From positions 1 through 36,809 of the forward strand of contig MDJB01000016.1 of the NCBI GenBank assembly GCA_001752465.1: a DNA stretch of 36,809 bases, in the 5' to 3' direction. Position 1 is the stretch's first letter. Every line of letters begins with the position of its first letter. The DNA comes from Haemophilus quentini (GTDB lineage Bacteria; Pseudomonadota; Gammaproteobacteria; Enterobacterales; Pasteurellaceae). This document shows positions 15,944-23,994 of the stretch, piece after piece. The notes below the pieces were generated by a model. The model had not been told where the DNA came from, searched no databases, and saw only the letters and a list, made by a program, of their open reading frames with translations. The position numbers were made by a program, and so were the translations under genes.

Positions 15944-16894
15944 CTACTTGGTTTTAACCAATACGCCCGCGGTGTCTTTCAATGAAGTTGCGGTTTTACG
16001 CCAGTTGGCTGATGCCCCTAACTTGGTGTCGTCGGGGGATTTACCGCCTGCAGTCATATCCCATTCATAACCGAGAATACCTAAGTTATAAGTCCATTCT
16101 GCTTGATAAACTGCTGCGATATTTTCACCGCCTAATTTCGGTTGCATTTCGCTATTGAAATCGTTGTTACCGCTTACCACGATCGCCCCTTCTTGCAAGC
16201 CTAGAGTGTTATAGGCTGAAGCGGTACTATCAACTAACGCAGGGCTATCCGTGACCACAAACAAGCGACCAAATGGATCGCGCATCACACTCACGTTGTC
16301 GTAAGTAAACAAACGTTCTGCGTTAGTTAAGGCATTGTCGTACAAGGTGTGTAAGGTGGTTGAATGAACAATCCACGCTTTTAATGCGCTGGAGCGGTCG
16401 CCAAATAATGCTGCCGCTTTGTTGAGCGTGCGGAAATTCGGGGCGTTTTTCTTGTCGTCTAACACTGCAGTAGTTTGCCCGCCAATCGCAGCAACGGCAC
16501 CTAGAATTGCCGTGTTCAACATATCCGCTAAGCGCGCTTTTGCTAATTGCTGACCAATTTCAATGGCTGCCAATTCTGGGTTTTGCAATACCCAACGATA
16601 TTGTTGCGGTTCATACTCAATCGGGTGCGTACCTGCAGCCACTTTTACTGCTACATTGAGTAATTGCTCTAGGCGTTTCGCTTGCACTGTACCACTGCCA
16701 TAAGCATTACGACGACGCACTAAGCCTTGAATCGCTTTAAAGCTCGCACGAATATCAAAATCACCTTGTGTTGGCGCATTTTGCAATGTAATCACTCCGC
16801 CTGAAGCTTGATTGAATTTTCCAATATCCTGATCGACGGTTTCAGTTAACGCTAAATGCGTTTGTTTGTTGAAGACTTGTAAGTCAAAAGCCAT
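15944..16894 (-). CDS. Major capsid protein
   Basis: A 316-residue protein directly after the scaffold gene, the usual place of the HK97-fold coat protein. It shows an N-terminal arm (FNQASGGVITL, FDIRASFKAIQGLVRRRNAYG), a long spine-helix region (LAAIEIGQQLAKARLADMLNTAILGAVAAIGG) and an A-domain-like C-terminus (SVMRDPFGRLFVVTDSPALVD). The codon use is smoother and more GC-rich than its neighbours, as expected for a highly expressed gene. It assembles into the icosahedral head on the scaffold. Confidence 0.88.
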   Translation of the reverse strand: MAFDLQVFNKQTHLALTETVDQDIGKFNQASGGVITLQNAPTQGDFDIRASFKAIQGLVRRRNAYGSGTVQAKRLEQLLNVAVKVAAGTHPIEYEPQQYRWVLQNPELAAIEIGQQLAKARLADMLNTAILGAVAAIGGQTTAVLDDKKNAPNFRTLNKAAALFGDRSSALKAWIVHSTTLHTLYDNALTNAERLFTYDNVSVMRDPFGRLFVVTDSPALVDSTASAYNTLGLQEGAIVVSGNNDFNSEMQPKLGGENIAAVYQAEWTYNLGILGYEWDMTAGGKSPDDTKLGASANWRKTATSLKDTAGVLVKTK

Positions 16895-16931
16895 AATAAG
16901 CTCCTATGTTATGGTGCGATTGCACCGTAAA

Positions 16932-16956
16932 TAAAAAAGGTGCAATCTCTTGCACC
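16932..16956 (-). terminator. Intrinsic terminator between scaffold and capsid genes
   Basis: GGTGCAA (16939-16945) and TTGCACC (16950-16956) form a perfect 7-bp stem with a 4-base loop, followed on the minus strand by TTTTTTATTT. A second small GGTGC/GCACC hairpin (16913-16926) lies immediately downstream, before the capsid ribosome site. Confidence 0.82.
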
Positions 16957-16959
16957 CGA

Positions 16960-17694
16960 TTATGAATGTTGTTGCATATACGCAATTTTTTCTGCGTCGG
17001 TTTTACATTCGGCTAAGGATTTAGGGGCATTGCTACCGCCTGTTCCCGCGCCAATACCTGAACCTGATGTACCTGATGGTTTTAAAATCGCATCTTTATT
17101 TGGATACGCACCGACTAACGCCTCTAATGCTTCCTCAAAATCGGCTTTTTCACCTGGGCGTGAGCGGCTGTAAATTTCATTGCCATCGGCGAACTTCGCC
17201 ACCACTTTACCTTCATCTGAAATACTGAAATGCTTACCAAAGAAGGCTTGCACCACATCAGAAGGTAAATTTAAATGTTCTGCGGCATATTTAGAGCGAG
17301 CAAACGAACCACCAATTAGTTCTGCGTGCAATTGCGATTGCAGTTTTTCAGCTTGAGATTTGGATTCTGCCAGTTGTTCATCAAAGGTTTTACGCATTTC
17401 TGCTTTCACCTTTTCCACTTCGCCCGCATCAATCAACTTCTTATCATCGAGATTTTTCACCGTTTCCAAGGCTTTGATTGCTGCTTTCGGATCGTCAATC
17501 CCCGAAAATGCCGAGAGTTTTGCTTCCGCCTGCTCTTTGGCTTCACGGTGTTTTTTCGCCTCACTGTTAAGCTCTGCAATTTTGGCTGTGGCTTTTGTGG
17601 CATCAAACGGAATTTCCTTCCCGTCTTCGTGAACATACACAGGCATCCCGTTTTCAACAGCCACGTGCCCATTTTCATCAAGTTTTAATTTCAT
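16960..17694 (-). CDS. Capsid scaffolding protein
   Basis: A 244-residue protein upstream of the capsid gene. It has a long acidic/alanine coiled coil (residues ~35-125: KIAELNSEAKKHREAKEQAE, DAGEVEKVKAEMRKTFDEQL), a more ordered C-terminal part (AAEHLNLPSDVVQAFFGKHF) and a glycine-rich linker (SGTSGSGIGAGTGGSN). This is the usual composition of siphovirus scaffold proteins, which guide coat assembly and then leave. No protease motif is seen. Ribosome site GGAAGGA precedes the ATG. Confidence 0.85.
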   Translation of the reverse strand: MKLKLDENGHVAVENGMPVYVHEDGKEIPFDATKATAKIAELNSEAKKHREAKEQAEAKLSAFSGIDDPKAAIKALETVKNLDDKKLIDAGEVEKVKAEMRKTFDEQLAESKSQAEKLQSQLHAELIGGSFARSKYAAEHLNLPSDVVQAFFGKHFSISDEGKVVAKFADGNEIYSRSRPGEKADFEEALEALVGAYPNKDAILKPSGTSGSGIGAGTGGSNAPKSLAECKTDAEKIAYMQQHS

Positions 17695-17740
17695 ATTGGA
17701 TTTCCTTCCAGTTAGTTAAGGTTGTGCCTTTTCCAAGGCG

Positions 17741-17764
17741 TAAAAAAACCGCATTAAGTGCGGT
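17741..17764 (-). terminator. Terminator containing an uptake signal
   Basis: ACCGCA (17748-17753) and TGCGGT (17759-17764) with a 5-base loop, then seven T on the minus strand. The uptake signal AAGTGCGGT (17756-17764) forms one arm. It is the second of two terminators in tandem after rha. Confidence 0.8.
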
Positions 17765-17776
17765 GAATTTGGGGTA

Positions 17777-17811
17777 ATAAAAAACCCTGAACGCTATAAA
17801 TGTTCAGGGTT
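17777..17811 (-). terminator. Terminator of the rha gene
   Basis: A perfect 10-bp stem AACCCTGAAC/GTTCAGGGTT (17783-17792 and 17802-17811) is followed by TTTTTTATT on the minus strand and overlaps the rha stop codon. Confidence 0.87.
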
Positions 17812-18350
17812 TATTTATTCGTTAACAAATTTTCATCAATCATTAGATTCAAGTTAATTTGGATTTTATCTTCAAGTGATTTCATTTTCTGTTTAATATT
17901 CGGCTTTTTGCCCTTCCAACGATTTAAGCCTTTTCCGCAATAGCTTGCAAATTCTTCTTCCATTCGTTTATTCAGGCAAAGTCGCTGATATTCTTCCAAA
18001 AGTTGATAGCTTGATTTATTGGCTTGAGTAATGAGGTAGTCAAAGGCTTCAATAAATGCCACTTTCAACGCATCAGCTTTTCGTCCGTTAAAGCCCATGA
18101 CAAGGAACATAAAGCCGTTTTTCGTGACTTCGTACATTGGTTTTTCACGATTCCATTTATCTTTATATGAGGTGAGCGAAAAATTTCGCCCACCAAATTC
18201 CTTAGGAACATTAAGATCACGCACTGCTTTCAATACATCTTTATGCGGTTTATTAAACACGCGTGCGATGGTTAATGTATCAGTAATAATTTTGTTACCT
18301 TTAACTTGGACAAATTGATTAAAGTTTTCAATTTTTTGTAAGTTCATCAT
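17811..18350 (-). CDS. Rha family phage regulatory protein
   Basis: A 179-residue protein with the Rha domain (pRha) in residues ~20-105: KIITDTLTIARVFNKPHKDVLKAVRDL, FGGRNFSLTSYKD, PMYEVTKNGFMFLVMGFNG, ALKVAFIEAFDYL. Rha proteins are phage regulators, interfering with infection in strains lacking IHF. The C-terminal 70 residues are a basic helical tail. It is an isolated unit in the head operon, bounded by terminators on both sides, so it may be an accessory gene. AAGGG lies 5 bases before the first of two adjacent ATGs; either may be used. Confidence 0.88.
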   Translation of the reverse strand: MMNLQKIENFNQFVQVKGNKIITDTLTIARVFNKPHKDVLKAVRDLNVPKEFGGRNFSLTSYKDKWNREKPMYEVTKNGFMFLVMGFNGRKADALKVAFIEAFDYLITQANKSSYQLLEEYQRLCLNKRMEEEFASYCGKGLNRWKGKKPNIKQKMKSLEDKIQINLNLMIDENLLTNK

Positions 18351-18369
18351 TTTTCCCTTATTTTAGATA

Positions 18370-18401
18370 TAAAAAAACCGCCTACATTGCTGTAAGCGGT
18401 T
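18370..18401 (-). terminator. Terminator of the 92-residue orphan immunity candidate
   Basis: AACCGCcTACA (18376-18386) and TGTAaGCGGTT (18391-18401) form an 11-bp stem with one mismatch and a 4-base loop, followed by seven T on the minus strand. Confidence 0.82.
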
Positions 18402-18416
18402 CAATATAATGTTTTA

Positions 18417-18695
18417 TTAACTACGTCTAATGGCTTCAATCGCTTCTTCCACCGTTAAATTGTAATTATCAGTTACTCTACGGTAGAAATGAATAGCATT
18501 GGGATTTTCTCGAAGTGCTTTTATTTTACGAGCCTTTTCTTCTTCGGTCGGTTTGTAATTTTCAAGTTTCTTTTGAAACTCTTTTGCCTCTTTCAAAGAA
18601 GTTTTCATATCTTCCATCCATTCTTCAAAAGGCATTTGAAAAACCTCTTTCGCAATCCGTTTTTGCTCCTCTAAAGGTAAATCAAGCACTGACAT
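18417..18695 (-). CDS. Small charged protein, candidate orphan immunity protein
   Basis: A 92-residue, strongly charged helical protein (EEQKRIAKEVFQMPFEEWMEDM, EEEKARKIKALRENPNA, LTVEEAIEAIRRS). The start codon abuts the stop codon of a displaced ADP-ribosyltransferase tail (18696-18806), and its AGGGA ribosome site lies inside the last codons of that tail. Polymorphic toxin genes are normally followed at once by their immunity gene, so this is a good candidate for immunity against the lost ADP-ribosyltransferase toxin, retained after the toxin was replaced. No family is recognised, and the function is inferred from position only. Confidence 0.7.
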   Translation of the reverse strand: MSVLDLPLEEQKRIAKEVFQMPFEEWMEDMKTSLKEAKEFQKKLENYKPTEEEKARKIKALRENPNAIHFYRRVTDNYNLTVEEAIEAIRRS

Positions 18696-18806
18696 TTATA
18701 ATTCCCTCGCTTCAATTACGGTAACATTACCATTCATATAGCGATCTTTTATAAAGAACTTAGTTCTATCTTTAAATAAAACTTCTCGTTCATCAGGATA
18801 ATATCC
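18696..18806 (-). pseudogene. Orphan 3' end of an ADP-ribosyltransferase toxin domain
   Basis: Thirty-six codons without a start, running from a TAA at 18807-18809 to a TAA at 18696-18698. The peptide begins GYYPDEREVLFKDRTKFFIK and ends NGNVTVIEAREL. It matches the C-terminal end of the R-S-E class of ADP-ribosyltransferase exotoxins: the catalytic E-x-E (here E-R-E) followed by VL, a TKF strand, and a final TVIE strand. The R and S-T-S parts are absent. It lies just beyond the immunity gene of the present MuF toxin and just before another small gene, so it reads as the leftover tail of an earlier toxin cassette. Identification is by motif, not search. Confidence 0.72.
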
Positions 18807-18814
18807 TTAAACAT

Positions 18815-19183
18815 TTATCTAGAAACCTTTTTTAAAAGTAAATAATCACTTAAAATTTCTTTTGTTTGGTTTAATATCTTCAACTGTTCGTTTTGAGGTA
18901 TTTCATCATCTATATATTCAAATAAATCTTCAAGTTTTCCTAAAAATTTGGAATCTTCCTTTGAAAGATTATCTGCTTGCTTATCTTCGATTTCAAAAAT
19001 CCAATCAATAAATAAAGAAGTTATGATAAAAAACGTATGTTGAGAAGCATCAGTAAACATTTCTTGATAAAAGAAATTTTTATGCTCTAAGATAGTTTCA
19101 GGTAACAAAACATACAATGCTTCACGTTCAGTGTCTGTATTCGCTAAAAGAAATTTATTTAATACATCAAGAAAATTATTCAT
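18815..19183 (-). CDS. Putative immunity protein for the MuF-linked toxin
   Basis: A 122-residue acidic protein (MNNFLDVLNKFLLANTD, LFIDWIFEIEDKQADN, LEDLFEYIDDEIPQNE) with no recognised family. Its ATG overlaps the stop region of the MuF-toxin gene by 8 bases, the close coupling expected of toxin and immunity. The gene is visibly more AT-rich than the neighbouring portal and MuF head domain, suggesting separate acquisition together with the toxin domain. The acidic character fits an inhibitor of a basic nuclease. The role is inferred from context. Confidence 0.75.
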   Translation of the reverse strand: MNNFLDVLNKFLLANTDTEREALYVLLPETILEHKNFFYQEMFTDASQHTFFIITSLFIDWIFEIEDKQADNLSKEDSKFLGKLEDLFEYIDDEIPQNEQLKILNQTKEILSDYLLLKKVSR

Positions 19184-20570
19184 AAGGTTTCCAATTATCT
19201 AAATTAGGAGTTGTTTTTCTTTCAAAGGTGATTATTTGGTCATCTATATTTGACTGAATAATAGCAACTTTTCTTTCTTGATTAAACCGAACATACCGAC
19301 CATTACGTTTATCAATGTAATTAATCGGTGTATTTTTCACAATTTGAATTGCTTCAACGACTGTTAATTTTGCTTTAACTAATCGTTCTCCTAAACGCCC
19401 TAAACCATGATGATCAATGATAATCCCTTCGTTAGCAAAATCATAGTAGATTTTTTCTGTTTTGGCTTTGAATTCCTCACTCCAATGAGCGCGCCTAATC
19501 ACCCTAATTGCCTTTGGGATTTCTGCTTGGTCTTGCAAATCTAGCAACGTTAGAGGTCTACCACTCTGATCTAACATATCCGAGAACGTAATCACGCCAC
19601 GTTCCCATAAATCCGCTTTACCTTTGCCTAGAACCTGCTCTTTCTCTTCAGCCGTTTTATTGTTGAGCCAACTCTCATAGTTAATCCGCTCATCTATCTG
19701 TCCATTCATTGAAGCACGGGTGCTAGTTGGCATTTCGTCCATTCCTTGCACGCCTAATTCCTCCCAGCTTTTCGTGACAAGCTGAAGAATGCTACGACAA
19801 CGAGGGTGCAATGGTGGTCGTTTATAGGGAATGTTATGCCCGATTGGCTTTTTGTCCAAATCCCATCGTTTACCATCTCGCACTTGGCAAACTGTGGAAG
19901 TCCGCATATCCAACGTAGAAAGGTGCTCTTCACCTGAGAGAATATCTAAATTTGCATCGCGAAGTTCTTCGTGAGCAGTGTCTGCCACTTTTGCCACCGC
20001 CGTAATCACTAATGTTTCCGCATTGCGACGGCTAATGTTCATCAATTCTCGCACTTCTGTTGCCAGCTGTCCGTTTTGCTTTCCTTCTGCTACACCAGAA
20101 CGGATAATTCCTTCAAACTTAAAGGCTAAATCCGCACGTTGCTTATTCCACCATGCCTCAAGTGGTTGCCCTTCAATCACGGCGACATTTTTAATCGCCT
20201 TAATCCGCTCTTTCGATACCGCATTAAACAAATCAAAACCGACTTCACCATTGTACAGTTGATTAATTTTACTTGCCTCAAGCCATAAAAAACCGCTTAA
20301 CTCGTCTTGCGTGTAAGCGGTTGTTTCTTGATACGTTTTTGCGATTTCTGATTTCAATTCGGTGAGCAGTTTATCTAGTTTTTTAGCGGGTAAGGCTTCG
20401 ACACCGATAGCACTGATGCGGTTAATCAGCGATTTTTGCAATGCATTTAACCGCTTGTACACCTGTTGTCGCAAGTGAGCATCATAGCGAAAATGCAAGA
20501 TTTTGCGGTCAGTTAAAGCGTGGGCAATGCGTTGTCTAAGCGTTTGTTTCTGATGTTTCTTCGAGGTCAA
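19176..20570 (-). CDS. MuF head morphogenesis protein fused to a C-terminal toxin domain
   Basis: A 464-residue fusion. The MuF (SPP1 gp7-like) domain lies at ~150-290 and ends with its signature TLDMRTSTVCQVRDGKRW and PPLHPRCRS. A linker of the sort found in such fusions follows (ESWLNNKTAEEKEQVLGKG, then VITFSDMLDQSGRPLTL). The last ~100 residues (IIDHHGLGRLGERLVKAKLT, YVRFNQERKVAIIQS, ITFERKTTPN) resemble the BECR-fold nuclease group (colicin D/E5, DUF4258-like) by their His/Arg-rich start and Thr/Lys-rich end. MuF proteins enter the capsid with DNA, so the toxin could be injected or released. Start is TTG at 20568-20570, supported by GGAGGG 8 bases upstream. The domain class of the toxin is inference. 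Confidence 0.85.
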   Translation of the reverse strand: MTSKKHQKQTLRQRIAHALTDRKILHFRYDAHLRQQVYKRLNALQKSLINRISAIGVEALPAKKLDKLLTELKSEIAKTYQETTAYTQDELSGFLWLEASKINQLYNGEVGFDLFNAVSKERIKAIKNVAVIEGQPLEAWWNKQRADLAFKFEGIIRSGVAEGKQNGQLATEVRELMNISRRNAETLVITAVAKVADTAHEELRDANLDILSGEEHLSTLDMRTSTVCQVRDGKRWDLDKKPIGHNIPYKRPPLHPRCRSILQLVTKSWEELGVQGMDEMPTSTRASMNGQIDERINYESWLNNKTAEEKEQVLGKGKADLWERGVITFSDMLDQSGRPLTLLDLQDQAEIPKAIRVIRRAHWSEEFKAKTEKIYYDFANEGIIIDHHGLGRLGERLVKAKLTVVEAIQIVKNTPINYIDKRNGRYVRFNQERKVAIIQSNIDDQIITFERKTTPNLDNWKPYE

Positions 20571-21924
20571 AATACATTCCCTCCGATTGCAAGCGTTCTT
20601 GCTCTGTGCCCCATTCTAAGCCGTCGGCTAATAAGCCACGACGTTTGGCCTCGTCAAAGGTGGATTGATTCGAAATCACGCCAGCATTACGCAACTGAAT
20701 CACACTTGCCATTGAAGCAGAAGGGTCGAGATCGTTTTCAATGTTGCCAGAAATCTGTACATTACCCACTTGCTCTTTAGCAATGCCAAGCCAATGTCCT
20801 GTATATTCCAAAGCTAAATCAATAGCATCTTCAAAGCGGTTTGCCAGTAAACGTAACTGGGAAATTTCTTTGCCTGCTTCATCACGGGCTTGGCTGTCAG
20901 TCATTGCTAAGGCGGTTTTAGTGAGCAACTTCGCCCCTGCGGTTTTCATTTGCTCTTCTAAATCTTTCAGGCTTTCAATACCTGAAGCAATTGCATGTCC
21001 TGAATGTTCGACAAATTGCATTGAGCTATCAACAGGTAAATGAATCGCGCTACCACCAATAGCAAGCTGTTTCACTTCATCATTGGAATAAATCGCTAAC
21101 AACGGTACGCGAGTAATGTTAGTGATATTGTCCTGATCCGATTGAGACTGCCAGTGTTTTACATTCAAATACGCCAACTCCATTAAAGGCGGCTCAATGG
21201 CATTGGTGAGTTCGTTACGCTTTGTGATAAATGGCACGACAGGCACAAAATCAAGAGGTCGATTTTGGGCAGTGAGGAGCAATTCCGATTCAAGACGAAA
21301 CTCGCCTTCCGCTTCGCTAAATTTCCGCACTTTACCGATTTCGTACACATAAACGCGTTTCACGGTTTTCACGCCAAATTCGCCATCCTCAACCTGTTCA
21401 TTTACAACATAGCGGAATTGAGTAATCGCTTGTTTACCATTTACTCGTGCGGTTTTAATGCCCAGTACTTGATGCGGTTTAATATGTACCCAATAAGGTC
21501 GAGCATTCAATGACTTTTCTTCTGCTCGACTTTTTACAGCATCAACACGAGTAAAATCAATCAGAGCGAACGAGCAACCATAAGCCAATGCAGAATAAAA
21601 CCACCGAGAGGCAAATACATCTAAATTATTGCCTGCTAAATCCACATCATCAAAAAGGGCTTGCACCGTTTCTGTTACATTAGCCACATCAATGGGATTA
21701 AAGAACACACGCCCTGTCATTTGGGAAAGCGTTTCCGACAAGGCGGGGTAAAGGGTCGAACGCTCAAGGCGTTTGCGGTAACTATCGGGCTCTTCCATTT
21801 CCATTTGGAAAAGGTAGGTTTGTGCGGCTTTTCGCATTGTTGCCGTGCCACCAAGTAAATCATCAATGATTTTGGATTTCTTATTTAATTCCACCATTTC
21901 AGCGGTGGGAAGATGAACTGACAT
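20536..21924 (-). CDS. Portal protein
   Basis: A 462-residue protein between TerL and MuF, the usual portal position, with features of the DUF4055 portal family (AAQTYLFQMEMEEPDSYRKRLERS, LSQMTGRVFFNPIDV, YWVHIKPHQVLGIK, PFITKRNELTNAIEPPLMELAYLNVKHWQSQSD). It forms the dodecameric channel through which DNA is packaged and released. It starts 9 bases after TerL and overlaps the MuF gene by 35 bases. Confidence 0.9.
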   Translation of the reverse strand: MSVHLPTAEMVELNKKSKIIDDLLGGTATMRKAAQTYLFQMEMEEPDSYRKRLERSTLYPALSETLSQMTGRVFFNPIDVANVTETVQALFDDVDLAGNNLDVFASRWFYSALAYGCSFALIDFTRVDAVKSRAEEKSLNARPYWVHIKPHQVLGIKTARVNGKQAITQFRYVVNEQVEDGEFGVKTVKRVYVYEIGKVRKFSEAEGEFRLESELLLTAQNRPLDFVPVVPFITKRNELTNAIEPPLMELAYLNVKHWQSQSDQDNITNITRVPLLAIYSNDEVKQLAIGGSAIHLPVDSSMQFVEHSGHAIASGIESLKDLEEQMKTAGAKLLTKTALAMTDSQARDEAGKEISQLRLLANRFEDAIDLALEYTGHWLGIAKEQVGNVQISGNIENDLDPSASMASVIQLRNAGVISNQSTFDEAKRRGLLADGLEWGTEQERLQSEGMYFDLEETSETNA

Positions 21925-21933
21925 AGTGAATCC

Positions 21934-23169
21934 TTAATAGAGTTTGAGGCTGGTTTGTTTAAAATCGCCTCGTTTCTTAATCAAAGGCGTTAAGGCATAC
22001 CGCAATGCATCAATGTAATGGTTATTTGCATCGATAATCTGTGGTAACACATCACCTGACAAACGGTCTATTTTGTAGCTGTATAAGCGAAATTCATTGA
22101 GCGTCTCTTTGCAACGCGGGTGAATGTACACCTTGTTGTAAGACTTGATATGCTCAATACCATCTTCAACCGAGCCTTGCCATTTTTTCACGCCTTCAAT
22201 TTGCGGCACACCGTGTCGTCTAAGGTAACTAATCGACTCTGGTCGAGCTGAATCAGCCCGCACTTTATGTTGAGCAAATTCAGGAATACGTTGTGTGATA
22301 AATTCTGCCGTTTCGTCCAACTCTAACCGCACTTTGCCCGCTTCATATTCAATATATAAATCATTGTTGAACACCCAGCATTTCACCGCAGCAGTCGGGT
22401 CGTTCGCAAAACCAAAGTCTAATCCGTAATACGGACCGTTGAAATCAGATTGCGGTGTAAACATCAGTTCTTTGAACTTATCGCGGAATATCTGTGCTTC
22501 AGATTGTTCGAGATAATCACCTTGCCAAATCCAACGATAAGTAGCATCATCGAGACGTTGTTTGTCCGCCAGACGTGTTTGCTCAAGCTCAGCAGGAAAC
22601 CACGGATTGTCGTGGTAGTTCATTTCCACAATCTTACTGTTTTCAGGCTTATGCTGTCGAAATCGCTCATCAGTTGCCGAACCTCGTTTTTCAGGGTTCC
22701 ACGTTACCCAAATTTCAGATTGATGCTCACGCACCGTTGGCTCTAATTTCTGCCACGCCATTTCGCTGACGGTTTCCGCTTCTTCTACCCACGCCAGCAA
22801 AATACGGGCTTTGGATTTAATGCTATCAAGGTTATGCCTTAATCCTGCAAAAACGTAAGAAATCCGACCGCTTCTGGTTTTAATAAATTTCTCACCAATA
22901 ATAAAATGTGGCAACAGCCATTCTGTTGAGCGAATCGCCTGTTTTACCTCTTCAAGTGAAGATTCCTCCAATGAGTTCATAAACTCACGGGCGCATAAAA
23001 TCACACCGCTATCGCCTGCCATATCTCGCTTATACGCCCAAACAGCCGTCATTAAAGCAAAGGTGCGTGTTTTGGCAGAGCCACGTCCACCATAAGCACC
23101 GCGATAACGGCATTCACCTTTGAATACATCAATCAATTTGGCAGGAATAGAAAGCTGCACTTTACTCAC
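21934..23169 (-). CDS. Terminase large subunit
   Basis: A 411-residue terminase of the Terminase_3 (PBSX-like) group. The ATPase has Walker A in YGGRGSAKTRTFAL (residues ~25-38) and Walker B in ILLAWVEEAE. The C-terminal RNase H-like nuclease shows its acidic residues in GLDFGFANDPTAA, then VRADSARPESISYLRRHG and the closing DANNHYIDALRYAL. It pumps and cuts concatemeric DNA at the portal. It overlaps TerS by 8 bases. All motifs are intact. Confidence 0.95.
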   Translation of the reverse strand: MSKVQLSIPAKLIDVFKGECRYRGAYGGRGSAKTRTFALMTAVWAYKRDMAGDSGVILCAREFMNSLEESSLEEVKQAIRSTEWLLPHFIIGEKFIKTRSGRISYVFAGLRHNLDSIKSKARILLAWVEEAETVSEMAWQKLEPTVREHQSEIWVTWNPEKRGSATDERFRQHKPENSKIVEMNYHDNPWFPAELEQTRLADKQRLDDATYRWIWQGDYLEQSEAQIFRDKFKELMFTPQSDFNGPYYGLDFGFANDPTAAVKCWVFNNDLYIEYEAGKVRLELDETAEFITQRIPEFAQHKVRADSARPESISYLRRHGVPQIEGVKKWQGSVEDGIEHIKSYNKVYIHPRCKETLNEFRLYSYKIDRLSGDVLPQIIDANNHYIDALRYALTPLIKKRGDFKQTSLKLY

Positions 23170-23674
23170 TGCTTACCCCGACAAGTTCGATAATAGTTGG
23201 CTGTAATGGTTTGCCTCCTGAAGTAATATCGACACCGTCTTTGAAGATACCCAAATGTTTACCAAGTAACTCCAACGCTTTATTTGCCGCAGAAGGTTCA
23301 TACACAAACTGTGCTACATCATTGCCCACCACTTCACCATTTTCGCTTTTGCTTGGAATGGTGATAACCGTTGCTTTCTTGCCCATTGAAATATCTACAT
23401 TTTCAATTAAGCGACGAATCACTTCGTCTTGGGTGATTTGTGTGCGGGTTGTGCGCTTGTTTTGGGCTTCCGCTATAGCTTCTTGTATGACAGGTTTTGA
23501 AAGGTTTTCAGTTGCGATTTGGCGAGCAGTTTCTTTACTATACCCAGCTCTAATTGCTGCTTGCGTTGCATTTAAGTCAATTAAGTATTCTTCGACAAAT
23601 CGTTTCTGTTTATCTGTCATCTTTGATTTAACCACGACGTTTGACGTGGTTTTACCTTTCACGTCTCGCTTCAT
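23162..23674 (-). CDS. Terminase small subunit
   Basis: A 170-residue protein of the Terminase_2 family: LTDKQ-like start MTDKQKRFVEEYLIDLNATQ, AAIRAGYSKETARQIATENL (the DNA-binding helix-turn-helix), and a C-terminal oligomerisation part (NKALELLGKHLGIFKDG). It recognises the packaging site and recruits TerL. AAGG lies 6 bases before the ATG at 23672-23674. A 20-residue basic N-terminal extension precedes the conserved domain. Confidence 0.93.
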   Translation of the reverse strand: MKRDVKGKTTSNVVVKSKMTDKQKRFVEEYLIDLNATQAAIRAGYSKETARQIATENLSKPVIQEAIAEAQNKRTTRTQITQDEVIRRLIENVDISMGKKATVITIPSKSENGEVVGNDVAQFVYEPSAANKALELLGKHLGIFKDGVDITSGGKPLQPTIIELVGVSSE

Positions 23675-23725
23675 GTAAAACCTTTTATTTTCTATTTTGC
23701 TATAAATAATGTAATATATATGCTA

Positions 23726-23757
23726 CAAATAAATAAGGTGAGTACTGCTCACCTTAT
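23726..23757 (-). terminator. Intrinsic terminator between lysis and packaging genes
   Basis: A perfect 10-bp stem ATAAGGTGAG/CTCACCTTAT (23733-23742 and 23748-23757) with a 5-base loop, followed by TTATTT on the minus strand. The A/T-rich stretch 23675-23725 before terS holds no clear promoter. Confidence 0.75.
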
Positions 23758-23787
23758 AAATTATTAAACTATATTCTCAATATGAGA

Positions 23788-23994
23788 TTATTTAACATTA
23801 ACCACTTCAACCACATCTAACGAGCTAACGTCATCAGCGTAAAAACTACCGTCGGCATTATGCCAGTGTGTGAATGGTGGTTCTTCCGTATGCGTACGCT
23901 CAACCAGCAACCACTTACCAAACTGTGTTTCATACACCACATCGCATAGTTGACCATTACGCAGCTTAACTACATCACCTTTATTCAATTCCAT
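23788..23994 (-). CDS. Small phage protein of unknown function
   Basis: A 68-residue protein (MELNKGDVVKLRNGQLCDVV, FGKWLLVERTHTEEPPFTHWHN, VSSLDVVEVVN). The repeated short strands suggest a small beta-barrel, similar in feel to the SH3-like or KOW-like small proteins in phage late regions. No family is certain. The frame opens at a GTG (24001-24003), but AGGTGG lies before the ATG at 23992-23994. It overlaps the end of the preceding gene and is followed by a terminator. Confidence 0.65.
   Translation of the reverse strand: MELNKGDVVKLRNGQLCDVVYETQFGKWLLVERTHTEEPPFTHWHNADGSFYADDVSSLDVVEVVNVK

Noticed and set aside
23211-23678. 155-residue plus-strand ORF opposite the small terminase gene
   Set aside because: It lies entirely antisense to a clear Terminase_2 gene, has no ribosome site and no phage-like pattern.
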